Below, one piece after another: positions 51,163 through 59,543 of a DNA stretch of 64,000 bases. Where the stretch lies: the NCBI RefSeq assembly GCF_900108855.1, contig NZ_FNXY01000006.1:496001-560000 (forward strand), given 5' to 3'. The DNA is from Dyadobacter koreensis (lineage in GTDB: Bacteria; Bacteroidota; Bacteroidia; Cytophagales; Spirosomataceae). Under the pieces are notes generated by a model, which was not told the DNA's origin, did no database searches, and was given only the letters and a program-made list of their open reading frames with translations. Position 1 is the first letter of the stretch, and every line of letters begins with the position of its first letter. The position numbers and the translations under genes were made by a program.

Positions 51163-51692
51163 TTATTCGGTAAGAATAATTCAGCAACTTCTTTCCAATT
51201 CGCTACTCTTCTATGTGACCTATCGCGGAGATTATGCGCTGCTGAGAATAAAATTCCTTCCCCTTTAAAAGCATCCAGATTCCGAACCTGGTCATCGATC
51301 AGGTAGTCTGAGTGGATTATGCTTTTGTGACCGCAAAAAACAATATTGGACCAGGGGATGAAATCGAAATGTTTTTTTAACCAGTCAAATTTATCTTTAA
51401 ATGAATTAGGAAATTCCATAGCTGCCGTGGCAACGTAGATTTCATAATAATGCGATAGTTTATATATGGTTTCTCTGGCATCCTGCTTAACTTCAATATC
51501 AGCAAAGAAACCAGGCTCGTCCATGATTTTCCTCAGCCTTGCCAGTTGTTTTGGATGAAGCAGTTCCCGGATCGGTGTTGCCTCAAAATCTTTTTCAAAT
51601 AAAGTTGTTTTAAAATCTTTCAGGATAATGCCGACCAGCTTTTTATGTGTGTCGGCCATGACATCGTCCATATCAAGTGTTAGTCTCAGCAT
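51159..51692 (-). CDS. 5'(3')-deoxyribonucleotidase-like HAD phosphatase
   Basis: The 177-residue HAD-superfamily protein has DMDDVMAD near the N-terminus (nucleophile D7, acid/base D9), the motif II Thr in VATAAM, and the late Asp pair in LIDDQVRNLDAF. The compact size and the DMDxVxAD form match the NT5C/deoxyribonucleotidase family, which dephosphorylates nucleoside 5'-monophosphates. It overlaps E2 by one base (stop of E2, start of this gene) and the response regulator by four, so all are translationally coupled. Confidence 0.85.
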   Translation of the reverse strand: MLRLTLDMDDVMADTHKKLVGIILKDFKTTLFEKDFEATPIRELLHPKQLARLRKIMDEPGFFADIEVKQDARETIYKLSHYYEIYVATAAMEFPNSFKDKFDWLKKHFDFIPWSNIVFCGHKSIIHSDYLIDDQVRNLDAFKGEGILFSAAHNLRDRSHRRVANWKEVAELFLPNK

Positions 51693-52990
51693 TACAATAG
51701 CGTTCTGTGAGCATCATAATTTTCAAGGTAATCAGATACTCTTTTCAAAAACATTCCACCCAGTGAACCGTCTACAACGCGGTGGTCATAAGAGTGGGAA
51801 ATATACATAAGGCTTCGTATTCCCAACAAATCGCCTTGTGGAGTTTCAATTACAGCAGGTTTTTTCTTGATAGCACCAAAGGCCATGATGGCGACCTGCG
51901 GCTGAACAATGATAGGGGTTCCCATCAGGTTTCCGAAAGCGCCGATGTTGGAAACGGTGTATGTCCCACCGGCAAGATCATCTGCTTTCAATTTGTTTTC
52001 TCGCGCCCTTTTCGCGAGCTCATTAACTTTTCGCGCAAGTCCTGCCAGGTCATACTGGTCGGCGTGATGAATAACCGGAACAATTAAATTTCCGTCAGGC
52101 AAGGCGACGGCCATTCCAATGTTAATATCTTTTTTCTTGATAATGTTATCGCCTTCAACTGAAATATTAATCATCGGATAATCTTTAATCGCCTTCACAA
52201 CCGCCTCGATCAGGATAGGCGTGAACGTGATACTGTCACCTGATTTTTTTCTGAAATCATTTTTTACCGCTTCCCGCCATTTTACGACCGTAGTCATATC
52301 AGACTCGATAAAAGAAGTTACGTGGGCAGAAATACGTTTTGATTCAACCATTCGGGATGAAATCATTTTACGCATGCGATCCATTTCGATAATTTCAGTA
52401 GCCCCGTTGATCGAAGCCGCTTTTTTAGGAGCAACATCTTTCCTCGTTCCGCGATCGCTCAAATAAGCAATAATATCGTTCTTTGTAACGCGATTTTCAA
52501 CGCCTGTTCCTTGGATACTGGATAGTTCCTGCGCACTTAGTTTTTCTTCACGTGCAATACTTAAAACCAATGGAGAATAAAATGTATTCGAGTCTGCGTC
52601 ATTTTTTAAAGCTGATGGAGAACTTCCCGTTTCATTTGTCCGGTGAACTGCTTTATGCAGATCATTTTCAAGAAAAGCGACCGCATCAAACTCTGGCGCT
52701 TCTTTATCCAAAACAGGCTCAGAGCTTCCTTCTTCCTGGTCAACATCGTCTTCAACCTGAAAATTAGCAACAGGACTACCGATTGCAACTACGTCACCTT
52801 CCTTGACCAGCCACTCGGTTAATACGCCTGAATATGGGGAGGGAACTTCGGTATCCACTTTATCAGTAGCTACTTCCAGAACGGAATCGTCGGCCGTTAT
52901 AGCGTCGCCAGCTTGTTTAAGGCGCGTCAGAACGGTGCATTCCATGATACTCTCACCCATCGGGGGCATTAACATTTCAACTATTTTCAT
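51692..52990 (-). CDS. 2-oxoacid dehydrogenase E2 (dihydrolipoyl acyltransferase)
   Basis: The protein has 432 residues. An N-terminal lipoyl domain has the lipoylated K44 in EVATDKVDTEVPS. A peripheral-subunit (E3) binding domain lies at about 140-177 (SPLVLSIAREEKLSAQEL then GTGVENRVTKNDIIAYL). The catalytic domain ends with the acyltransferase H403 and D407 in YDHRVVDG. E2 domains of pyruvate, branched-chain or 2-oxoglutarate complexes look alike, and the MPPMGESIMECTV start favours the branched-chain or generic class. No E1 or E3 gene is close, so the complex is assembled from separate loci. It precedes the nucleotidase and the two-component genes. Confidence 0.93.
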   Translation of the reverse strand: MKIVEMLMPPMGESIMECTVLTRLKQAGDAITADDSVLEVATDKVDTEVPSPYSGVLTEWLVKEGDVVAIGSPVANFQVEDDVDQEEGSSEPVLDKEAPEFDAVAFLENDLHKAVHRTNETGSSPSALKNDADSNTFYSPLVLSIAREEKLSAQELSSIQGTGVENRVTKNDIIAYLSDRGTRKDVAPKKAASINGATEIIEMDRMRKMISSRMVESKRISAHVTSFIESDMTTVVKWREAVKNDFRKKSGDSITFTPILIEAVVKAIKDYPMINISVEGDNIIKKKDINIGMAVALPDGNLIVPVIHHADQYDLAGLARKVNELAKRARENKLKADDLAGGTYTVSNIGAFGNLMGTPIIVQPQVAIMAFGAIKKKPAVIETPQGDLLGIRSLMYISHSYDHRVVDGSLGGMFLKRVSDYLENYDAHRTLL

Positions 52991-53062
52991 ATTTTTCTAT
53001 ATTTCATCCCAAACTTCCGGCCCCTCGATACGAATACTATATCTACAAATAAAATTAAAATA

Positions 53063-54331
53063 TCAGATTTTTTCAGCTGCCGTTTTCAATATCGTTTTTC
53101 TCAACAGATTTAAAACGTAGGAAGAAGTCAGCTCAATATTTACTTTTCTTATACTTCTCAAAGTCAATAACTGTGTTACGGTTTCGGTAGGTGTTGCGCA
53201 GGCGATCCAGACAGTTCCGACAGGTTTTTCGGGCGTTCCGCCATCTGGTCCGGCGATTCCGGTGGTAGAAATTGCATATGTAGTATTTAAAACTTTACGC
53301 GCACCTTCCGCCATTTCCCGTGCCGTCTGTTCACTGACTGCGCCGAAATCTTCAAGAGTTTGTTTTGAAACACCGAGCACATTCATTTTGATCGTGTTGC
53401 TGTAACTAACCACCGAACCCTCGAAATATCGCGATGAGCCCGGGATATTGGTCAGCTGGCTCGCTACAAATCCTCCCGTGCAACTTTCCGCAGCACCAAT
53501 TGTGGCATCCCTCTCTATTAATAACCGTCCGATCACCGATTCAAGTTCATCTGCGTCATAACCAAAAACAAAATCCTGAATTAAAGGCAGCAGTTTATCA
53601 ACCTGATGTTTTAATTCCGAATCAAGTATTTCCTGATTATTTCCAGTCGCCGTCAGGCGCAATTTAACTTGGCCGAAATGAGGTAAGTAAGCCAGTTTAA
53701 TATGGGTTGGCAAGGCATTTTCCCAATCCTCAATGGTTTCTGCCAGAAAAGATTCACCGATTCCGATTGTCCGGATAATTTTATGCTGAATAATGTTGGC
53801 AACGAAACGGTCTTTAAGTCTGGGCAGAATCGCGTGTTCCATCAGACTTTTCATCTCATATGGAACGCCGGGAAGCGAAACATAAATGACTTTATCTTTT
53901 TCAAACCACATTCCTGGTGCCGTTCCCCAAAGGTTTGGAATGTAAGTACAGTTTGTAGGAAGGGCCGCCTGTTGTATATTAAGCTCGGTCATTTCACGGC
54001 CTCTCTTCGCAAAGAATTCCGTGACCAATGCCAGCGCATCTTCATTTATTTTTAATTCTGAACCAAAATATTTGCAAAAAGTATGTTTTGTGATGTCATC
54101 TTTCGTCGGTCCGAGACCTCCGGTGACAATAATAACGTCCGCTCTTTGGCTTGCTTCTGTCAACGCTGATATGATATCTTCCTGAAGATCTCCAACCGAA
54201 GTTTTGCGAACCGGCCGAATGCCAATATTAGTGAGCTCAGCACCAATCCATTGTGTATTTGTATCCGTGATTTGTCCAAAAAGAATTTCATCACCGATGG
54301 TAATTATTTCGGCCCTGATAATGGGATTCAT
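53063..54331 (-). CDS. cinA: CinA-family NMN deamidase / competence-damage protein
   Basis: This 422-residue two-domain protein has an N-terminal MoCF-like domain (IITIGDEILFGQITDTNTQWI, VTGGLGPTKDD) and a C-terminal CinA amidase domain (AAESCTGGFVASQLTNIPGS, then GIAGPDGGTPEKPVGTVW). In E. coli and other bacteria the C-terminal domain deamidates nicotinamide mononucleotide to nicotinic acid mononucleotide. It lies 72 bases upstream of the E2 gene on the same strand. Confidence 0.95.
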   Translation of the reverse strand: MNPIIRAEIITIGDEILFGQITDTNTQWIGAELTNIGIRPVRKTSVGDLQEDIISALTEASQRADVIIVTGGLGPTKDDITKHTFCKYFGSELKINEDALALVTEFFAKRGREMTELNIQQAALPTNCTYIPNLWGTAPGMWFEKDKVIYVSLPGVPYEMKSLMEHAILPRLKDRFVANIIQHKIIRTIGIGESFLAETIEDWENALPTHIKLAYLPHFGQVKLRLTATGNNQEILDSELKHQVDKLLPLIQDFVFGYDADELESVIGRLLIERDATIGAAESCTGGFVASQLTNIPGSSRYFEGSVVSYSNTIKMNVLGVSKQTLEDFGAVSEQTAREMAEGARKVLNTTYAISTTGIAGPDGGTPEKPVGTVWIACATPTETVTQLLTLRSIRKVNIELTSSYVLNLLRKTILKTAAEKI

Positions 54332-54438
54332 AAATGCGAATGAGGTTGAATTGAACCGTTTATTTTTCCAAAAATAAGTAAAATTAATCGTTATTGATTA
54401 CGTTTGAACCTTAGTATGCATTAAACAGAGTAACTCCT

Positions 54439-55170
54439 ATGAATAGAAAAATAACATTAATAATCTTTTTGATGATTTCATCCAGCTGTGCTTCAATGGC
54501 TCAGTTCAATCTTGGAAAGGTATTGGACTCATTTAAAAAACCAGAAGGGAATACTTCATTGTCGGAGGGAGATATTGTTAAAGGACTGAAAGAAGCATTG
54601 ACTGTCGGAATAAATAACGGCTCTGCGGAGGCTTCTAAAAAGGATGGTTTTTTCAAAAATGAGCTTATCAAAATCGTAGTGCCTCCGGAAGCACAGAAAG
54701 TAGCTGAAACATTACGAAAACTGGGTTTGGGAAAACAAGTTGATAAATTTACACTGTCGCTTAACCGTGCTGCTGAGGACGCTGCGAAAAAGTCAAAACC
54801 GATTTTCGTGAAGGCAATTACTTCTATGACGATTACAGATGCTGTCAGTATTTTGAAGGGCGAAGATGATGCGGCGACTAAATATCTGCAAAAAACTACT
54901 AACCAGGACCTTTATAACACATTTTTTCCGGTTGTCGATAGTACGCTAAATTTGAATAAAGCGACTCAGTATTACGGAGATATGGTAAAGACCTATAATG
55001 AGATTCCATTGGTTAAAAAAGTAAATCCGGATTTAAAAGCATACGCGACGCAGAAAACTATTGATGGATTATATCTGCTGATTGCTCAGGAAGAAAAGAA
55101 AATCAGGAAAGACCCGGTTGCACGTGTCAGCAGTATTTTAAAAACTGTTTTCGGACAATCAGGAAAGTAA
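54439..55170 (+). CDS. DUF4197 domain protein, exported
   Basis: The 243-residue protein has a signal peptide ending ASMAQ at about 21. A short CSSxA-like segment (SSSCASMA) could act as a lipobox but lacks the expected distance. The DUF4197 body contains IVKGLKEALTVGINNGS, KIVVPPEAQKVAETLRKLGLGK, AAKKSKPIFVKAITSMTI and DPVARVSSILKTVFG. These periplasmic helical proteins have no known role. A TACGTTTG box at 54399-54406 may be the -7 element. Confidence 0.86.
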   Translation: MNRKITLIIFLMISSSCASMAQFNLGKVLDSFKKPEGNTSLSEGDIVKGLKEALTVGINNGSAEASKKDGFFKNELIKIVVPPEAQKVAETLRKLGLGKQVDKFTLSLNRAAEDAAKKSKPIFVKAITSMTITDAVSILKGEDDAATKYLQKTTNQDLYNTFFPVVDSTLNLNKATQYYGDMVKTYNEIPLVKKVNPDLKAYATQKTIDGLYLLIAQEEKKIRKDPVARVSSILKTVFGQSGK

Positions 55171-55181
55171 CGAACCTGAAA

Positions 55182-55213
55182 TTGTCAGGAATTGTTACTT
55201 TGTCTTACTTTTG
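55182..55213 (+). promoter_or_regulatory. Candidate promoter of gldC
   Basis: TTG (55182-55184), 21-base spacer, TACTTTTG (55206-55213), 20 bases before the start codon. It starts 11 bases after the DUF4197 stop codon. Confidence 0.6.
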
Positions 55214-55233
55214 CGAAAAATATTAATCCTTTT

Positions 55234-55575
55234 ATGAAAAATTCTGAGATACATTTCACCGTTGAACTTGACAATCAAAATATACCTGAAAAAATTCACT
55301 GGAACGCGACAGACAATCCAAACGAAGGGATCAATGACACGCGCGCGATTGCGATCGCTGTTTGGGATCACTACCACAGGGGAACTCTAAAAATTGACCT
55401 TTGGACAAAAGATATGGAAGTGTTCGAGATGAAACGTTTTTATATCGAGATCATGAGTGGAATTGCAGACACATTGCTTACTGCAACTAACGACAAAGTT
55501 ATGGCTGACGCAATTGAAGGCGTTTGCGAAACATTAAGCAAGAAATTGGATGAGGAGATGAAGGCTGCTAAATAA
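55234..55575 (+). CDS. gldC: Gliding motility protein GldC
   Basis: The 113-residue protein starts at ATG 55234 (MKNSEIHFTVELDNQNIPEKI). A longer frame to 55192 adds an implausible Cys/Leu-rich stretch. The segments WNATDNPNEGINDTRAIAIAVWDH, GTLKIDLWTKDMEVFEMKRF and VMADAIEGVCETL match GldC of Flavobacterium. GldC is a cytoplasmic component needed for efficient gliding. No other gld gene is nearby, as is common because gldC is often separate from the gldKLMN cluster. Confidence 0.9.
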   Translation: MKNSEIHFTVELDNQNIPEKIHWNATDNPNEGINDTRAIAIAVWDHYHRGTLKIDLWTKDMEVFEMKRFYIEIMSGIADTLLTATNDKVMADAIEGVCETLSKKLDEEMKAAK

Positions 55576-55596
55576 TTTGGAGCTGAAACTAATGAC

Positions 55597-55637
55597 AACA
55601 AAAAATGGCGACCATATTGGCCGCCATTTCTTGTTGT
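55597..55637. terminator. Bidirectional hairpin between gldC and mmcQ-like gene
   Basis: AAATGGCG, CCA, TAT loop, TGG and CGCCATTT form an imperfect stem (single A/C mismatch), and ACAACAA with TTGTTGT extends it outward. It lies between convergent stop codons. Confidence 0.65.
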
Positions 55638-55649
55638 GCCATGCCATTT

Positions 55650-56009
55650 CTAAGACTGTTCTTGCAAAGCAGCCTTGTCCTTTTTTGGTAAACTATTTAC
55701 AACCAGATCATAAGAATCTTTCACCCATGAAAACAAAATTTCCGAAGGAATATTTCCGGTAATGTAAACCGTATTCCAGTGTTTTTTATTCATATGGTAT
55801 CCCGGCAGTACATCAGAAAATTTCTCTCTTAATTCCTCAGCTTTCTCAGGGTCGCACTTCGCATTGAACTGTGGCCTGGCGCCGTCAATAGGAGTCAACA
55901 AGAAAACTTTTCCCATCACCTTAAACACCAGTGTATCCGGCCCAAAAGGCAATTCTTCTGTAACCCCGGGCAGTTCAAGGCAAAAGTCACGAAGGGTTTC
56001 CAGATTCAT
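55650..56009 (-). CDS. MmcQ/YjbR-family protein
   Basis: This 119-residue single-domain protein has the family's start LRDFCLELPGVTEELPFGPDTLVFKVMGKVF, the KCDPEKAEELRE segment, YHMNKKHWNTV and a C-terminal SYDLVVNSLPKK. The fold resembles a DNA-binding CyaY-like protein but its role is unknown. It overlaps the DUF6728-like gene by four bases (ATGA). Confidence 0.88.
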   Translation of the reverse strand: MNLETLRDFCLELPGVTEELPFGPDTLVFKVMGKVFLLTPIDGARPQFNAKCDPEKAEELREKFSDVLPGYHMNKKHWNTVYITGNIPSEILFSWVKDSYDLVVNSLPKKDKAALQEQS

Positions 56010-56185
56010 CTTGTAAAGGCGCGTACGATCATTACAATTAAACAGAACAAGAACATAATGATTGAAATACGGTTAATGCCGTGCATCATCCTCAGGTTGA
56101 ACGAACTTGGATCATTAGGATTTGGTTTTTTGAACACCCGGACGAAATAATAAAATACGTCTCCAAGCTGAAAATACTTTTTCAT
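56006..56185 (-). CDS. Small membrane protein, DUF6728-like
   Basis: The 59-residue protein starts at ATG 56185 (MKKYFQLGDVFYYFVRVF). A longer reading to 56269 would overlap ispG and is not supported. A basic linker (KKPNPNDPSSFNLRMMHGINR) precedes one membrane helix (ISIIMFLFCLIVMIV). It resembles small proteins annotated as DUF6728 next to ispG in Bacteroidota. It lies 28 bases after the ispG stop and overlaps mmcQ by four bases. Confidence 0.72.
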   Translation of the reverse strand: MKKYFQLGDVFYYFVRVFKKPNPNDPSSFNLRMMHGINRISIIMFLFCLIVMIVRAFTR

Positions 56186-56213
56186 ATCAATGGTTTTTAA
56201 ATATGAGACTCTG

Positions 56214-58229
56214 TTAAGAAAGATTGTAGGTTTCGTCCTGGCCCGGATCAATCCAGCGACCGTCTTCACGGATCAGTTCGATAAGTTCTTCCACTGCTTT
56301 GGCAGCTGTCACTGAGCGCTTTATTACTTCCTGACCTCGGTACAAAGCAATCTTATCCTTGCCCATACCAACATATCCATAATCGGCATCGGCCATTTCG
56401 CCCGGACCATTTACGATACAGCCCATGATTCCAATTTTTATTCCTTTCAAATGTTCCGTATGTTTTCGGATCATGGCAGTTGTTTCCTGCAAATCAAATA
56501 AAGTACGACCGCAGGACGGGCAGGAGATATATTCTGTCTTAGACATACGGGTTCTGGCCGCCTGTAAAATTCCAAAAGCGATACTATTGTATGACGCTGC
56601 CGACTGAAGTTTTTCCTTCTGCGAAACCGGATATTGAAAATCCGGCGAGAGTAATGTCCCGTCACCAAAACCATCAACCAATAATCCGCCGATGTCGGTT
56701 GCAGAATATAAGGTCAGGCTATCGCCCAGATCAGTTTCGTAGGTACGCTGGATAATGACCGGTGTTTTTACCTTCATCTCGACCAGACGGTAAAAGAAAC
56801 GCCTCATTTCCGGCATCGCATGGTGATTTTCCGAATGAATAAGTAGTACAATATTTTTTTCAGAACGGGTTTTTTCAAGAAAATCAATCGAGAAATTATG
56901 GATTGTTCCTTTAATAAAATTCAGTTGTGGAGATATCCTGGACTTGTCACTATTTTCCCACTCCTGCACATTGAAGAGAGGAAACTTATTTGACCGGTCG
57001 CTATGGTCGAGCCATTGTTCAAAATCGATGATCTCTTTTAGTCCGTTCGGAAGCATAAAAGGGATAGGATCTTTTCCGGAGTAGATAAAATCTGCCCCCT
57101 GATCATTCATCGCCCATTTATCAGGAACAGGTAAAAAGAAGTGTCCAATGCTTTTCAAATCCTCATGCTGCTCAACGGAGAGATCAGAATAATCGGCAAT
57201 AACGCGGGGAACATTCAGTCCGCCAATATTGTAAACTTCTTGCGTTTCTCTTCTGGTATACTGAAAAGGATTAATCGGGCAGATTTCAACCGGATCGATC
57301 GGAGCGTGCGGGCTGCGATGTTCGTAGCGTTCAACGAGTGCTCTTGCAACAGGCGCTTCTTTTTCAGGCGCTTCCGTCAACGAAACACGGACAGTATCAC
57401 CCAGCCCGTCTTCCAAAAGTGTTCCAATTCCGACGGCAGACTTGATTCTTCCATCTTCGGCTTCTCCTGCCTCAGTTACACCAAGATGCAACGGATAAGG
57501 TTTTAACCCTTCTTCGTCCAGTCTTTGAACAAGTAAACGATAGGCTTCTACCATCACTTGTGTATTGCTGGATTTCATCGAAAGGGCAATGTTGTAATAA
57601 TTGAACTCCTCGCAAATTCGTAAAAATTCAAGAGCTGATTCAACCATTCCGAGCGGAGTATCGCCATAACGGCTCAAAATACGATCGGATAAGGATCCGT
57701 GATTTGTTCCGATTCGCATGGCTGTGCCATACTCCTTACAAATCTTGATTAGCGGAATAAACTTTTCGCGAATACGTTCAAGTTCTGCTGCGTACGAAGC
57801 GTCGGTATAATCAATCACCTCAAAACGCTTTCTATCGGCATAGTTTCCCGGATTGATACGCACTTTTTCAACGATACGAGCTGCTAGTTCAGCCGCATTC
57901 GGAGTAAAATGTATATCGGCGATCAAGGGAACAAAAATTCCTTTTTTATGCAGACCGTTACGAATATTCTCTAAATTTTGAGCTTCTTTAACACTAGGCG
58001 CTGTAATTCGGACATACTCACAACCTGAATCGACCATACGAACCACCTCATCAATAGAACCCTGTGTATCCATCGTGTCAACGGTCGTCATAGACTGAAT
58101 CCGGATTGGATAGTCTGATCCCATGGGAATGTCGCCAATCTTTATAGTGATCGTTTCCCGGCGTTTGTATTCCGTCAGGGATGGGCAATATATATTCAAT
58201 TTATTTTCTGGCGCTGTCAGGATGGACAT
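56214..58229 (-). CDS. ispG: 4-hydroxy-3-methylbut-2-enyl diphosphate synthase, long three-domain form
   Basis: IspG (GcpE) catalyses the penultimate step of the MEP isoprenoid pathway using a [4Fe-4S] cluster. The TIM-barrel N-terminus (IKIGDIPMGSDYPIRIQSMTTVDT, RITAPSVKEAQNLENI) and the C-terminal reductase-like domain with C570 and C573 (SCPSCGRTLFD), C604 and E611 (GCIVNGPGEM) are clear. At 671 residues it is almost twice as long as the E. coli protein. A middle domain of about 250 residues is the extra element also found in plant and Bacteroidota enzymes. It is cotranscribed with two small genes downstream. Confidence 0.95.
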   Translation of the reverse strand: MSILTAPENKLNIYCPSLTEYKRRETITIKIGDIPMGSDYPIRIQSMTTVDTMDTQGSIDEVVRMVDSGCEYVRITAPSVKEAQNLENIRNGLHKKGIFVPLIADIHFTPNAAELAARIVEKVRINPGNYADRKRFEVIDYTDASYAAELERIREKFIPLIKICKEYGTAMRIGTNHGSLSDRILSRYGDTPLGMVESALEFLRICEEFNYYNIALSMKSSNTQVMVEAYRLLVQRLDEEGLKPYPLHLGVTEAGEAEDGRIKSAVGIGTLLEDGLGDTVRVSLTEAPEKEAPVARALVERYEHRSPHAPIDPVEICPINPFQYTRRETQEVYNIGGLNVPRVIADYSDLSVEQHEDLKSIGHFFLPVPDKWAMNDQGADFIYSGKDPIPFMLPNGLKEIIDFEQWLDHSDRSNKFPLFNVQEWENSDKSRISPQLNFIKGTIHNFSIDFLEKTRSEKNIVLLIHSENHHAMPEMRRFFYRLVEMKVKTPVIIQRTYETDLGDSLTLYSATDIGGLLVDGFGDGTLLSPDFQYPVSQKEKLQSAASYNSIAFGILQAARTRMSKTEYISCPSCGRTLFDLQETTAMIRKHTEHLKGIKIGIMGCIVNGPGEMADADYGYVGMGKDKIALYRGQEVIKRSVTAAKAVEELIELIREDGRWIDPGQDETYNLS

Positions 58230-58397
58230 TTTAATCTGTTGTTTTTCTCCGGCAATTTTTGACTTGCCAAAATAATTAGTCTCTCATTCTTCGATTCAGA
58301 ATTTTCTGAAATCAAAGTACAAATTACACAAATCTAAAACACAAATGGAATTACAATCGTGCATTTAAGTTAAAATCTGAAAGATTCTTTATAAACG

Positions 58398-58432
58398 AAA
58401 CCGGCCCGGGAATTAATTTCCTGAGCCGGTTT
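58398..58432. terminator. Hairpin downstream of the GHMP kinase gene
   Basis: AAACCGGC (58398-58405) pairs with GCCGGTTT (58425-58432) with an inner GGGAA/TTTCC-like stem. A T run follows on the plus strand and TTTCGTTT on the minus strand. It lies 26 bases past the kinase stop. Confidence 0.6.
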
Positions 58433-58457
58433 TTTATATTCTTGAACTGAAAGTGGG

Positions 58458-59540
58458 TTAGTCATCCACGCTACTTCCGGAATCAACGTTAATGATATAG
58501 CTTTTTCCTCCCGCTTTTTCAATAGCCTCTGCGACTTCTTCGGCTTTCGACGGCGCGTAAACAAACATGCAACCTCCACCACCGGAACCATTAATTTTCC
58601 CTCCTAATGCACCGGCAGATAATGCGGCATCCATCATAAGTTCAATTTTAGGCGTAGAAGTCCGCTTGTGATCGCGAAGATTTTTATAATGGCGGTAAAG
58701 CAATTCGCCGAGATTTTTATCAAACTCGGCGGTATCCGAATCCGCAATGGTCTGGGACAGCAATTCTTTCCCTTTTAAAAGAATATCACGATCATCAACA
58801 TTAGCCTGCAGAAGGCTGAATTCATCTTGTGTCAAAACCTTTTTGTAGTCGGCGATCTGCGTAAGTTGCGTTTTGAAAATGGAAAAATAAGGATCATACT
58901 GCGTCACTTTTTTGATCACGTCTTCCATACCATACCGGCAACGCGCCAAAATTCCCAGCGTATCTTTGGGTTCAAGCGAATCGCCCAGCACAAATTTCCC
59001 CAGTTTTGGTGTCAGGGTTTCGACGTAGATCTGAGGTCGGGATTCCAGGTAAATCACATTCCCGATTGAGGTTGAATAATGGTCCATCATCCCGCCGGGT
59101 TCTCCGAATTCCAGCACCTCTGCTGCGTTAGCAATTTCTCCTAATTCCTTCAACGAAAAATTAGCGGGATCATCGCTCATTTTGTCAAGAAAATGAGCCC
59201 ACGAAACGATCAGTGCCGAAGAACTTGAAGTCCCTGAATTGATCGGGATGTTTCCGTGAATCACACACTCAAAACCTTTTGAAAAGTTCAGGCCTTTTCT
59301 TTTCAAAACGTTTATAGTACTTCTGAAATAATCTCGCTGAATGATATACGGAAACGTTTCTTCCAATGAGAATTCGATTCTTTGATCTAAATCCGGAAGA
59401 TTCAGAATAATTTGATCGTCGTTTCTATGACTTCCGTCAATACTGATTCTTCTGGAAATAGCCGCAGCAATAACCGGAAGTCCTAGATAATCCTGATGCT
59501 CTCCAAAAAAACAAATCCTGCCTGGTGTTGAAATTTTCAT
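58458..59540 (-). CDS. GHMP-family sugar kinase (galactokinase/fucokinase-like)
   Basis: The 360-residue ATP-dependent kinase has the N-terminal PGRICFFGEHQDYLGLPVI (sugar-binding pattern like GRVNLIGEHTDYNGG of galactokinase), the GHMP phosphate-binding loop PINSGTSSSSALIVS, then EFGEPGGMMDHYSTSIG, and the C-terminal GGKINGSGGGGCMFVYAP. The GHMP kinases of this type phosphorylate galactose, L-fucose, N-acetylgalactosamine, mevalonate or related molecules. Gene order places it after a GH109-like glycosidase and a FucP-type transporter (three bases between stop and start), so GalNAc or galactose is the likely substrate. Confidence 0.85.
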   Translation of the reverse strand: MKISTPGRICFFGEHQDYLGLPVIAAAISRRISIDGSHRNDDQIILNLPDLDQRIEFSLEETFPYIIQRDYFRSTINVLKRKGLNFSKGFECVIHGNIPINSGTSSSSALIVSWAHFLDKMSDDPANFSLKELGEIANAAEVLEFGEPGGMMDHYSTSIGNVIYLESRPQIYVETLTPKLGKFVLGDSLEPKDTLGILARCRYGMEDVIKKVTQYDPYFSIFKTQLTQIADYKKVLTQDEFSLLQANVDDRDILLKGKELLSQTIADSDTAEFDKNLGELLYRHYKNLRDHKRTSTPKIELMMDAALSAGALGGKINGSGGGGCMFVYAPSKAEEVAEAIEKAGGKSYIINVDSGSSVDD

Positions 59541-59543
59541 GAA

